Below, in pieces: positions 35,480 to 47,245 of a stretch of DNA of 64,000 nucleotides. The notes below the pieces were generated by a model, which had not been told where the DNA came from, searched no databases, and saw only the letters and a list, made by a program, of their open reading frames with translations. The first letter of the stretch is position 1; each line of letters starts with the position of its first letter. Source of the DNA: Dryocosmus kuriphilus (Eukaryota > Arthropoda > Insecta > Hymenoptera > Cynipidae); the NCBI GenBank assembly GCA_038277395.1, contig CM076190.1:237577177-237641176 (forward strand). Direction: 5' to 3'. Position numbers and translations under genes: made by a program.

Positions 35480-36720
35480 TCTGTCTATACGTTAATATGG
35501 GCCTGGATTCTCGACAAAGTACAGTCTACAGTGTCCATACATCCAAGTTGCGAATTTGGGTTGGCAGCCAGTGTTAACGGTCGGCCCAAGGTCGAGCCGG
35601 CTTTGGCAACCGAATTTCGCTAACCAATGTTGGCCCAACTATAGCAGTTCCAAGTTGCTTTAGTTTGGCCGACGTTAGAAGCCGACACTGGTTTCTAAAA
35701 TTCACGAGACCGTCGGCCCAACTGTCGTCCATGGTTGGGTCGACGGTCGATTAAGCTTCGGCAAGTTAGCTCTTAATAACCATAACACTACGGTCGGCCC
35801 GACTCTGGGTGATAGTTGGCCCGACGCTCGCGTCGGGTTAATATTATCTAGTGCAGGTAACTTTTCCGCTGCCGACCGTCGGCCCAACTTTGGACCAATT
35901 TTGGGTCGACGGTTGTTTAGGCTTGGGCAAGTTGTATCTAAATGACCATAACAGTACGGTCAGCCCGACTTTGGGCAATATTTGGCTCTCTCATTGGCGT
36001 AATATTATCTAGTGCAAGTGCCTTTTCTACTTCCGACCGTCGGCCCGACTCTGGCCCAAGGTTGGGTCGACGGTCGTTTATGCGATGCCAAGTTGGCTCT
36101 GAATAACCATAACACTACAGTCGGCCCGACTCTATGCGATAGTTGGCCCGACTATCGGTGTAATATTATCCAGTGCAAGTAATCTCACTGCCGCCGACTG
36201 TCAACCCAACTCTGGCCCAGGGTTGGGCCGACGGTCGGGTATATTTTGCCGAATTATTTGAAAATGATCACAATTTTACGGGCGAATTACCACTAGGTGT
36301 ATGACGGTAAAAGTGAGACTCAAATGAAATCAGTCATCGGGTCTGTAAGTAGACGGCTTTGTCAAGGAAGTAACGAGCTATTGCCGTACCGATGGTGCAA
36401 AAAGACGTCGACTTGCTAGTTGGGCCAATCATTTCTTCGATAAGTCGAACCAGCATTTTCTTTTAACGTTGATTTAACTTTTAAAACCAGTGGTGTGGCA
36501 ACCTCGAGTCCGTTGTAGGCCGAACCTTGCCAACCATTGTCGGGACAGCCGTGCAAAACAGGTATGCTTGCGTTATCATTGCTCTTTTTTTTGGCCCAAT
36601 TGTGGAAAATAGAGAGGGCATGCGTTATCATTAAGCTAGTTGGCCCGACCATTGGCTCACAAAGTTGGACCGACCATCAAAAAAGTTGGCCCAACCATGG
36701 CCTGACCGGCAATTTCCACC
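35480..36720 (+). repeat. Repeat element rich in GTCGGCCCGAC, with 161-166-bp tandem units
   Basis: Tandem units start at 35,708, 35,874, 36,035 and 36,196 (periods 166, 161, 161; the fourth is partial). Each contains GACCGTCGGCCCAACT, GGTTGGGTCGACGGTC and ATAACACTACGGTCGGCCC. Similar GTTGGCCCGACC words in both orientations continue outside the array at 35,555-35,700 and 36,640-36,710. The whole thing probably forms one non-autonomous element with motif-dense ends, analogous to the AACCGAACT element at 19.4 kb. Confidence 0.65.
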
Positions 36721-36724
36721 TGAG

Positions 36725-37700
36725 ATGCGGTTTCGTTTAATCTCGTTGGTAAGTTCAAATTTCAAGATTATTAAATTTCTTTAAATCTTTATTGCGAATA
36801 AATTATGTTTTGACATTAAATATTTTAATATCGCACTAATTTTTAAAGTTGTGTTATGTGTTTGCAGCAATATATTTATGGAATATTTTGTAAGGTGCCT
36901 CTTTTCAGTGACCTTGTATTTTATAGATAAATGAGTGCTGAGAATAAAGAAACCAAATGTGTATGTTTAATACATTTCTTTAAGACAGGAAACTATTTCT
37001 GCATAATGATGATTCTCTAGGTCGTATAATAAAATATATGTTTGCCACCTACTGCTATAAATCTGTACGTTCCTTCACGATATTTAATGTGCTATCCTAA
37101 ATTGTAGGTATTGTCTCTATTTATATCTGGCTAATAAAATAATTTTCTCCTACTCTCTGACACAACTCTAAATAACATAAATCCGACCGACAACAAAGAA
37201 CGAATTAAATGAAAAAGAAAGATCGTCTCTCGAAAAACCCAGTCTCGCAATGAAGAAGTTGAGATGGGGAAACTAAGCTTCTAAGGTCGAAAAAGTCCAT
37301 AGAAACAGCCAAATTACCAAGCACTTTCCAGCAATCAGTTTCGATGTGGTGACGCGAAGGGTCGCCGTTCACCAGTCACCAGTAAAATCTGTTCCTTACC
37401 TTGAAGGGCACGCTGGACTCAGTCAGTGAAGGGGAGTATAGTGAGACGCCTGTACACGGGCCCCGAGCTGAATTAGGAAGAGAAAGCCTTTTCCTCGAGT
37501 TAATGCTCGAAAACGATCAGACCCACTCAGGGGAGCATTCCGCCCTTATAGACTAAACTTTTCTTTTTACTTGCGAAGGCCCAGTCTACATGCCACCTAG
37601 GGTGAACTGCTGACAACAATTTTCTGTGGGCAGACCATCCCTCTTTCACTAATTATCTTATAATTCTATATTATTACCATTCTTAATCAACAACGTATCT
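36725..37700. other. Region with no supported gene
   Basis: 36,725-37,190 is AT-rich. 37,250-37,560 is GC-richer but has no recognisable coding or structural features. Confidence 0.3.
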
Positions 37701-37721
37701 TACAAGTTACTCGCGGCGCGA

Positions 37722-37946
37722 GTGCGTAAACAGGGTGATTGTATTAGGTGTGATGCTTGCATCATGGCCCCGAAGCTCGAAGCAAACGTCGCAGATTTTT
37801 TTCATAGTAAATTCAAGTTCGTTAGCTTCAACCCGAAATTGGATAAAAACAATATACAACGCTTTAATACGGATTTTATGTTTGATCCGCAAGTTGAGAA
37901 TGATCCGGTTTTCAAATTAATTACCTTTCCAAACTTTCATGAGTAG
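37722..37946 (+). other. Unrecognised 74-codon open frame
   Basis: Open from a GTG-type start and reading FFHSKFKFVSFNPKLDKNN, then ITFPNFHE and a stop. Composition looks protein-like, but there is no ATG at a sensible position, no domain and no partner exon. Possibly an old gene remnant. Confidence 0.2.
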
Positions 37947-37959
37947 CAGTTCTTATGCC

Positions 37960-38745
37960 AGCAGCAAGTTATGTCCGTCTCCAAGCACAATGTAGCCTGC
38001 AAGAAATTTTTTTTTAAGTTCGAATGCTGAGGCTTCAACGTGTATGTAGACGGTAATGGCTAACCTTCGAGGACACCTACGGCTTTCAATAAAAGCTTGA
38101 ACAACTGCCACTAGACAGAGATTAACGAAGCAGTGCATAGAAGCTGTCTCTAATGTAGCGCACCTAAAAGAGTTCTTTGAATTTTAAGAAGAACAATATA
38201 AGCCATTTCTTTCGCAGTAAATTATGGAGCATGAATTTTCATATCTTAAACTTGATTCATATGTGACAAAAAAGACATGGAAATTCATTAAAGACATTAA
38301 TCTTAGGCTTTCATTGAAATTCACGTGCGTCAAATTACCTGCCTTATTCCCTAATGTGCCACTGGACTTATTTGTCTGATAATCACAGTGTGGTGGGAAA
38401 ATTGAATTCCCGATTTTTGTTAATAATATTGTTCCAAATTCAGAAGAAATGTATGATTCCTATCAAAAAATGTTATAAGGCAAATTTTTGGGTATTTTTG
38501 AGAGAAAGAACTTTGCTTCTGAACAATTTCTTCGTATGTCGCATTGTTTTACTGAAAATTGATTTTATAATAAATGTTCGTCCTGCGAAAGTCATCACGC
38601 TTTGTTCAAATAAAAGTATGTTAAATAATATTGACGGAGTACTCATGGGTTGCACGAAGCTTGCTGCCTTGAATCTGATGTTTTGAAATAAAAATGTCGC
38701 AGAAGGAAAAGCTCAGCGCCCATGATAATCAAGGAGATAGCGACG
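37960..38745. repeat. Dispersed repeat fragments
   Basis: 37,965-38,165 recurs diverged at 41,835-41,915 and 54,005-54,145 (cores GCTGAGGCTT, GTAGACGGTAATG, TAGCGCACCTAAA). 38,635-38,715 recurs at 6,355-6,440. Nothing coding was recognised. Confidence 0.6.
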
Positions 38746-38747
38746 TT

Positions 38748-39618
38748 TTTTTTTTTTGTTTGGCGGAGGAGGAGGTGAAAATCCTTTTGACGGACTGATT
38801 GCGGGACTCGGCCTGACGGCCTCTATCCACTACAACCTCCTCCTCCCCCGGCACGCAGACTATAAGTCCATTATGCCACACCGCATTTCCTGCACTCCGT
38901 TGTGGAACCAAGTCCCACCCCGTGCGTTTACAAAGGTCAGGCCCTGTGGTTTCAGAGCCCTAGAGCCTTCCGCCTTCCTGTTCAAGGGGGTGCTCCTGGA
39001 GTCCCTTCTCCTCCCACCCGCATGACGGGCATGAGGAGATGCTCCAGATGAAGTGCGTTGTTCTAAGACCCCTTGTGAGGAGATCTGGCTGCTCGGTAAT
39101 TCTTTCATTCGCTACTTGGGAGCCGACCCCTTTGGAACCATCCCCTTTTGGCAATGGGTTAACTAAGTAAATAAGTAAAGTCCCCTGAGAGGGGCCCTTA
39201 TTTTATTACTTGTGTCTTCTGTGTTCGCGATATTGAGACCCAGGTGAGAAGCTGGGCTTTTAAAGGACTGCTCCCTGCAGAGCCCCGCTTACAAACTCCG
39301 CCATGCCCATTTCAATTGAGGGGGCAAACCGGAGCATTCAAGGATTTGGTAACCGTGGTGCCATTCAGCTTTCGACACTGCGACCACATCTTAGCTTGGG
39401 AGCATGAGGACTCGCGCCCTCGATATTCCAGGAGGCTTTGCCATTGCCACCTGGAAGGATCGCTTCTTGGTCAGGGTCCCGCAGACCAGAGGCCCTCAGT
39501 TCCCCAGAGCAGCCGCATCTCACGATACAGTCCCTCTGGTTCACCTACTCCAGGTCGCTCGTCCAATTATACCCCTAAGCCCTCCCACCAACTACAAGGT
39601 CATGTGATCCCCAGAGAG
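38748..39618 (-). mobile_element. 871-bp poly(A) retroelement with 15-bp target duplication
   Basis: The direct repeat GGAGATAGCGACGTT lies at 38,733-38,747 and 39,619-39,633. The insert begins on the plus strand with a T run, so it is a minus-strand retroposed sequence with a poly(A) tail of about 10 bases. It is GC-rich, has no convincing ORF and no clear tRNA-type A/B boxes. It may be a long SINE or a 5'-end-derived non-autonomous LINE. The perfect target duplication points to a fairly recent insertion. Confidence 0.8.
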
Positions 39619-39737
39619 GGAGATAGCGACGTTACTATGATGGATCATCTAAAGAAGAAACAGAACCTTCATTATTTATATAATATTGACAAAATTCTTC
39701 AAGAAGGTATTATCCATTTTTATTCTACTTTTGAATA

Positions 39738-39792
39738 ATGAACATCATTTTTATGCTGGTCATATCATTGGCGTTTGTCCTTAATTCTACTG
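39738..39792 (+). pseudogene. Duplicated signal-peptide exon of the secreted-protein family
   Basis: ATG at 39,738 opens an 18-residue leader, MNIIFMLVISLAFVLNST, closing with the same phase-1 donor (G|GTAAAT) as the exon at 32,548. The reading frame is intact, but I could not find a matching second exon downstream. The Helentron-like copy B and other repeats begin at 41.34 kb, near where one would be expected. It is either an orphan or spliced to an unrecognised exon. Confidence 0.45.
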
Positions 39793-40189
39793 GTAAATAT
39801 AATAATATAATATACCTGTTAATTAAGGGACAATTTCGCGTATTTCGTAAATAAAAATAAAACGTAATATCTTCCCAACTTCCATTTTTATATAAACAAT
39901 GAGTTTGTCCGTAATCGAAACGAATTTAGTCTGATTTTAACCTGGGATAATCCAGAATGTGTTACACAAAATTTAATTTGACAAGTGTTCATATTGATAG
40001 AAAACTTATTCGAATTTCAGAACCAGCAAGTACTTTGAGTTAAAGTGGAAGCGGAACAGATTGTTCGTGATAGTAGAAACATTTGCACAGCTACGAAATT
40101 ATTGCGTGTCGTTACGAAATTTATAAGCTTGGAGAATCTTTCCAAAATTCAAACTTTAGAATTCCAGAAGAATATTATTATCTACTTTT

Positions 40190-41300
40190 ATCACCGGAAA
40201 TCGATATCTTTGATCAAAAAAATATGATCTTTTAGAAAAGATGCAAGCTTTGAAGATTGGAAATTATTTTATGAAACCTTCGACGTACAGGTTTTCTTTC
40301 AACTGTCAGTTCTTTTAGAAAACCTAAAAGCTTCAATAATCTAAGGTTATTTTAGTGAACTTTCAATGGAGAAGGGTACTTTCCAATAAAAGCATTAGGT
40401 CGTTTAGAACATATTACACTTGTTACACTTTCACTTTTGCACCCACTGTAGCCTTCGCACACAACCCGAATATCCTTTTTAGCAACTACCCTTAAAAAAG
40501 TCAATTTCGGTGTCAGCTTATCTGTTTGTCTCTTTCTAGAACACTTTTCCAGGCAACAAAGATGCGTTCGGGTTATATCCAGTGTACAAGGTTTGCATAC
40601 ATTTTATTTCTTCCAAAGTTGAATTTCCGCAAAAATTCAAATACAGAAGCACTCTAAAGTTACAAAAGTGACGCACTTAAATATCGAACTGATCTCGCAA
40701 CAAAGAAGTTCTTTTAAACAAGGAAAATATTTATGCAAAGAAATAAGTTCTACAGTTTTTGTTTCTGTTGCGTTTCCTTGAGAGAGAATTACACTTTAAA
40801 ATATATTTTATTGAAATAATATAAACTTCAAATATTCCAGGTTATATTAGGCATTTTTCGACAAAAATGAATATAGATTTCAACAAAAATGATTAGCCCT
40901 TTTAAAACACTTACAGATTCAAGTAATTTGAGGCTATGTCAATAAAATTTCATCACAAATCAACATTTTCAATAAAAACAATTAACTGCTTTAGAAACCC
41001 TACATTTTTCAATACTATGGGATTATGTTAGGGAACTTTCGTCACAAATCAACCTTTTTCACTAAATCATTAGGCATTTCAGGAAACTTGCAAGCTTCAA
41101 TACGTTTGGTTTACGTTAGGGAATTGTCTCTTAAAATGGATATCTTTCAACAAAAAAAATTATCTCTTTTAGTAAACTACAATTTTCACAAAATTTGAAG
41201 TCTTCCTGAAAACACAAAAGCTTGAAGCGTTTGAGGTTATGCTAGGAAATCTTCATCACACAGTAATATTTTCATGAGATATGATATTATATATTTTAAA
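40190..41300 (+). repeat. About ten degenerate 95-bp tandem units
   Basis: Units share TTTTAGAAAACTTACAAGCTTCAA.A.TTTGAGGTTATG and TTTCGACAAAAATG-type words. They are an expansion of the intronic repeat seen in two to three copies at 33,040-33,290. Confidence 0.6.
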
Positions 41301-41341
41301 AAACATGATAATTATATCATCTTTATGTTATATTACTTTTT

Positions 41342-41819
41342 ACATTCTCATCTCAATGAGAAGGTATTAGTTTTATGTGAAAAATCACGCTCGCGGATTT
41401 CATGAAATCTCGACGTTTCATGACCCCCTGAATGCGAAAAAAAAAAACGGTTTTTAAGACGGTGTCTGTCTGTCTGTCGTCGTCGTCGTTGTTGTCGTTG
41501 TTGGCTTCTGTTCCCACGATAACTTTCGAAGGACTAACCGGCTTATATTGACCTTTGGCACACTACTTCAGGGTGTTAAAAGAAAGGACGAGTTCGTTAA
41601 CCAGCGTTTTTTGACCAACGGTTATGGTTTTATCCATCAAAAACTGTTTTCTCAAAATCAAAAAATCCATTTTCCGGCTAAACTATGAGGGAAACAAAAA
41701 ATATATTAGAGAGTAAAATTATTCACCTCAAAAAAATCTACAAATCTTGTGTTAACCGTTTTTTGATAAAATGAACGGTTTTTGTTTTAATCAAGAAAAC
41801 GCTATTAAAATTAAAAACA
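41342..41819 (+). mobile_element. Helentron-like element, copy B (3' truncated)
   Basis: Starts with ACATTCTCATC, carries the GTCTGTCTGTC plus GTCGTC microsatellite at about 41,462-41,502, and stops abruptly at about 41,819, where a fragment of the 37.97-kb repeat begins. The 3' hairpin is absent. Confidence 0.65.
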
Positions 41820-41915
41820 TTAAACAGCATTTATTATCCCAGGAGCAAGCTATGCCCGTTTCCATGCACAATGAAGCCTAAAAGCGAATTTTTTTTTAAG
41901 TCTGAACGCTGAGGC

Positions 41916-42600
41916 TTGTGATGTTGAGATATTTTGCAACTCACAAGAGTGTTAATTTTAAATCTTGGTGCAATATTTACAGATTTGGTGATATTAAGAA
42001 TATGTTAGAATCAAGGTCAAAAAACTTGGTTTTGGTATGGTAACTCCATGACCAGGGCTATATTTAAGAATTCTAATTTTAAGGAATAATTCTGTTTGTT
42101 TCTTCCATTTTTTTTTGTATCGATCCTGATACATCAAGGCTTCGTGAGGCATTGAAGGATTTCCGTTGTACTTCAAGATTCTATAGGTATGATATTCGAG
42201 GGCCTAAGCACTATTGGACTCTTTCGACAAACAGTTCGACCCGAGGGAATTGCCTAAAATATCAGGGCACCGTACACCTCGTATTAATACGGCACTGAAG
42301 AGATGGCACCGCAAAACTTCACCGCAACGTTCTCTCTAGCAATGTGAACGCCGAGAAAAGAAAGGGGAAGCAAGATGAAGCTGAGTATGGGGTAGCCGTT
42401 CGCGCGTTTACTTTTCTCAACCGAACACCATAAGGCAATTGCAATTTCATTTTCTTACGCTTGTACTTATCAATAAGTTTATATGGCTTTTTGGATGTTA
42501 TTATTTTTTATGTCCGGGTTGAATTGTATCATCAGCGTTCTCTTTCTTATTTTGAATTGAGGAGTTAATCGAGGTTTGTTACTCATTTTCTCAATTAAAG
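41916..42600. other. Region with no supported gene
   Basis: Open frames are short and unrecognised. A minus-strand 60-codon frame near 42,176 has no supporting features. Confidence 0.3.
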
Positions 42601-42620
42601 GGTAATCTCAGTAGATATAC

Positions 42621-42973
42621 AGGAGTGGGACGATGGTCGTGGGGGCTAAGGCGTGTAGGCCTTTAGACCCACTCCTTCGGCTTGCGGGTTCGATTCCCGC
42701 CTCACACTCTGGAAGAACCTCGGCGGCACATGCGGTGAACACTTGCCTAGCAAGAGACTTGTTCATCTCCGGTATATGGTGACGCCGGTACCTCTAGAGA
42801 AAAAGATCCTCTAAGTACACTAAGCCGTTGTTCTTTGTGGTTCGGAACCCACCTTAAACTGTAGGTCCCCCCTCCCTCCTCCAAAGTATGTGTGTGGGGG
42901 GTGTGCAAAGGAATAGTGGAGAAATACAAAAAACAATGTAAACCCTCAGGGGACACATTAGGAGCTTCCATTC
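42621..42973 (+). mobile_element. tRNA-derived SINE, 353 bp
   Basis: The target duplication CAGTAGATATAC flanks it at 42,609-42,620 and 42,974-42,985. The head looks like a class II tRNA gene (A box GATGGTCGTGGGGGCTAAGG, B box GCGGGTTCGATTCCCGC at about 42,683-42,699). This is followed by an unrelated body of about 260 bp with a CCCCCCTCCCTCC block. It lies directly against the left end of the large fold-back element. Confidence 0.8.
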
Positions 42974-43605
42974 CAGTAGATATACCGGGCCGGCTCTAAC
43001 CACAAATCCCTGTTACCGACACTTACCGACATCGAGAGCTAGTTGTGCTAAGCTTCTAGAATTTTCGGTGTGACGTCACTAAACATATTAAATAATTGTC
43101 AAGAACGAATTTGGCATAAACAACCCCTCTCTCCCAGACAATCTATTCATCAATAAGAGCAAAGACCGTCCGAAGTATGCGCAACGTTTTATAAATATGA
43201 CGTTAGCTTCCCGTTGGCAAAATATGAAAGGAAAAGCGCTAAGGAATCTTTTATTAAAAATATCAAAGAAACGGGGTTTCACGAGTGACGCATGATGATT
43301 GAATATTTAAATAATCCATTTGTTAACGAAATTGAAAACCACCCAACATGTCATATTACCTGCTCTTTGTGTCACATACTTTCAAATCATATTAATCGCA
43401 TTATATTTATTGATAAAGCTCGTTTGTCGGGTAAAGATTAAAAAAAAGAAGCGATAAAGAATTTATTAATAAAAATATCAAAGAGATGGTGCCAGACGCA
43501 TACCACATATTTATAGATAAGAGCAAGGACGATCGAACGTATGCAGTACGTTTTGCATTGATATCACCATAAAGTTTTAATTTATATTATGAGTGGTAAT
43601 TCATT

Positions 43606-43827
43606 TTGTTAAATTACTCAGAAAAAATCAAATGTCTCACACCCAGAATCCGTTTGTCAGCTATCATTGAAGAATTTATTATTAAAATCATCAAAGAGAT
43701 CATGAAAGATAAATATCACATATTTATGAAAGGTTTAAACGATCAATTTATAGATAAAAGAAAAGACCATCAAACGTACACGCTACGTTTTACTTTAGGT
43801 ATTAGACATTTTATTTTTTCAGAATAA
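43606..43827 (+). other. Short open frame in the left arm, mirrored at 49,286-49,065
   Basis: A 73-codon frame reading LTPRIRLSAIIEEFIIK and QFIDKRKDHQTY. The inverted copy on the minus strand at 49,286-49,065 is also open and differs at about ten residues. It lacks a good ATG start and recognised domains. Its openness in both arms may reflect recent duplication instead of coding use. Confidence 0.3.
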
Positions 43828-46214
43828 TTTAACAAAACGTACATCTAACATCTATGTGCTGAGGGTTCGATCGCACAAGTCACGTGAGGTCATGTAAAGG
43901 CAGGAAATCAGATATTAAGTAAACTCCAAGATCTAAAGTTATTGATGAAATTTATGCTCTTATATTTTAGCCTACAAAAATATTTCCAAAAATTTTTCAG
44001 GGTTACATTGATCTGTTCCGTTTTACTCACAACATCAATAAACTATAAAGCTTAAGTATTCCTTTACAATGATGAAGGAATATTCTCTCAATATGTATCC
44101 AGGTCATAGCACATCATAGCAAGCATAACATCAATATTGTAATATAATATGCTGTGAAAAAAGATAAGAGCGTTGAGTGGATGGTGTGATGTATTAAATT
44201 ACTTGAACGTATATATATTTTTTTTTATGGTAATTTATAATATATGGACTAAAAAAGATTCTAGTAAAGCGTTTCACAAGTGTCTGAAAAACATTTTGAG
44301 AACTTATAATGTTAATAATATGATTCTTATGAAAAAAACGGTTCATTTCCTTACTAAATAAAAAAATAATTAGAAGAGCTGTACAATTCAGAATATGCAG
44401 AAATAATTTAGAGTCTTTCCTTTCAAGGAAAACCACTCCTTTTTTCAATATAAACTACTAAAATATAATTTTACTAAAGAATTGTTGAAAATCATCTTTT
44501 AGTAAAGATCAAAGGGGGAGTACTAAGGAACTAATAATGAGATGAAGTTAGATGAGTGAAGTATAGTTATAAAATTTTTAAACAATTTATTTGCATATAA
44601 CTTTAAGCCTAACCAATGTTAAACTTACATTTTTGACCAATTCTTTGAAAATATAACGTCAGCTTCCTGTTAGAAAATATCAAAGGGAAATCCGCTAGGA
44701 ATTAGTTGGCGAGAGGCAAAAGAAATAAATGGAGATGATTCATGCATACTTATGGAATATACAAACTAATTAAATCAATATCTCTTATTTGATTTACTGT
44801 AAATAATTCTGCTATTCAATTTGATGTATAAGCTTTCTCAAAAATATGTTTATATTTATTGAGGAGCTACTAAAAATACTAAAAATATTACTTAATACTG
44901 TCGCAGTCCCACCTATTTCCATAATGATTGAAATGCTTAATGCTAAATTAAATGTTAATAATATGATTCTTGGGAAAAATGGGTTCATTCATGTCCATGC
45001 TAAATAAAAGATTAATTAGAAGAGCAATTGTATAGTTCCAAATACGTAGAAATAATTTAAAGTCTTGCCTACATATTTATTAGAGATAAGAAAGTTATGT
45101 GAGTTTAACATTTCTCATTGCGTTACAGCATTTCAGGCATTAAAATAAGTATGTCATGTTTAACCAACTCTTGGTATTACACTTTTCAAGATAAACTACT
45201 ACAATATATTTTTATTATATAATTGTTCAAAACCATCTATTAGTAAAGACCAAAGGGAGAACACTAAGGAATTAATAGAGAGAGATGACGTTAGATGGGT
45301 GAAGCGCAACTATGAATTGTTTAAACAATTTATTTGGTCATAAACTTTAAGCCCAACCAATGTTAAACTTAGGTTTTTGACAACTTCTTTAAAAACGCAA
45401 CATCAGCTTCGTGTTAAAAAATATCAAAGGAAATCCACTAAGAAATTAGCTAATGCAAAAGCAAAGAAATAACTAGAGATGAATTATGCATACTTATGGA
45501 ATATATAAACATTTAATCTATTGATAGAATCACGACCGATCAACATAAGTCTTATTTTTCATACAAAATTCTTTAAAAATATTACGACATATTCCTCAAA
45601 TGCCTATAACATAGTTTTAAAATGTTTAAATAGTGTGTTTACCAATGAAAATCGAAGAGTGAATCGATAAGGAATAGGTTTTTAAAGATCTTTGATCAAT
45701 GAAGAGAGGATGTTCTAACGCAAATATAATGGTACGGTAACGTACGTAAGAATGATGTAATTTGGGGGCATGGAATCGCGTGTGAACTGTAGTAAAATAA
45801 ACCTGAAGTTTTAAACATTCAAGCTGAGTACAATATACCATAATATACTATATGATGTAGTGGGTGAAAGAGCTATTAAACCTAAACATTTTATTCTGCA
45901 CTTTGGTTTCTAGTATGCTGATGATGATTTGGCGTCAGTTGAGCAAGCTTGATTGAAGGACTCATACTTCCCATTTTGATTCCAACCTCTAAATTTATTG
46001 TATTGAAAAAAACTCAACCTTTACACCGATCAATGTTTTTAATGCAGCAATGTCAATGAATGATAGAGTTTATATTTGGAACTATTGCAGAAAATTTGAG
46101 TTTTTAAAAAAGTGCAGTACGCAGTGTGAGAAAATGTTGCAATATATAAGACAAAATTATGACAAAACTAAAGAAAAATGTTGCCAGAAATACAATTTCT
46201 CAAAACATGTTTAT

Positions 46215-47245
46215 AAATATTAACTGAGGAGGAGGAGGTGGACGTTATACTTAAATAGAATACTCAAAATTTTTCACTCAACGATTATAAGCCTTAGACC
46301 GTCAGTTAGAAGCTCTAAAACTGAGATGAGTCTCTTGAATTTTTATGATAACCAGAATGATTACGAGTGAAAGAAATTAAAGAGTAGGTATGCATTTAAA
46401 TTATATTTTATAGGCAAGTAATTATTACACTTAAAAAGTACTTTAAATTTAATTTATTAAAAGAACTTTACAATATTACTTAATAGAAAAAACTATTTCG
46501 TACTTAGTGCTATGCTGAGTCTACTTTTTAAAATTTCGTTTACTGTAAATAATTCTGATATTTCATTTAATGCATAGCATTTTCAAAATTGTTTTTATAT
46601 ATAGTGAGGAGGTGTGAAGGAGGAGGATGAGGGGAAGGCTGTAATTAAAATTTTGCGCTCTAAAACTTATAATAACCAAAATGAGTGTGGGTGTCAGAAA
46701 TTAGAAAGTACATATATATATTATAATAGCTCTTATATATATATATATATACATTTCTTCAACAAGTACTTATTTACACATAAAAATTACCTCACATTTA
46801 ACTTATTAAAAGAGCTGTACAATATTGAGTAATAGAAAGACTATTACATACATACTGTCATGCAGGTCTATTTTTTAAGTTTTTATTTACTGGAAGTAAT
46901 TCTGTTGCCTAATTTGAAGCAAAACCTTTTTAAAAGTCGTTTCTATATTTACTGATGAGGATTTAGTTAAAATAGAATACACAAAATGTTCCATTCAATT
47001 ATTATTACACACCTTAGACCTCTTACATTTTATTATAATCAAAATGAGTTCGGGTAAAAGAAATGAAGATGTAGATATAAATTTAAAAAATTATATTTCA
47101 TAAACCTGTACTTACAATGTTTTAAAATCACTTAGATTTGAACTTATTAAAAGAATTATAATAGTATTGAGTAATAGAAAATCCTGTTGCATACTTAGTA
47201 CCACATTGGGTCTATTTGATTATTTTTATGATTTTTATTGGTTAA
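46215..47245 (+). repeat. Three direct repeats of about 360 bp in the fold-back spacer
   Basis: Diverged units start near 46,215, 46,600 and 46,945. Each opens with a purine-rich GAGGAGG-type block followed by AATAC.CAAAAT.TTTC, then a CAAAATGAGT.GGGT.AAAGAAAT block, and closes with TTTATTAAAAGA.CT..ACAATATT. A TA microsatellite interrupts the second unit (about 46,715-46,752). Confidence 0.55.

Noticed and set aside
38756..39738. Plus- and minus-strand frames of 60-160 codons
   Set aside because: They lie in the GC-rich 871-bp retroposon. Stops are rare there because of composition, and no domain was recognised.
42625..42710. Possible tRNA-Leu or tRNA-Ser gene
   Set aside because: A and B boxes are good, but it heads a 353-bp unit with a 12-bp target duplication, so it is a SINE.
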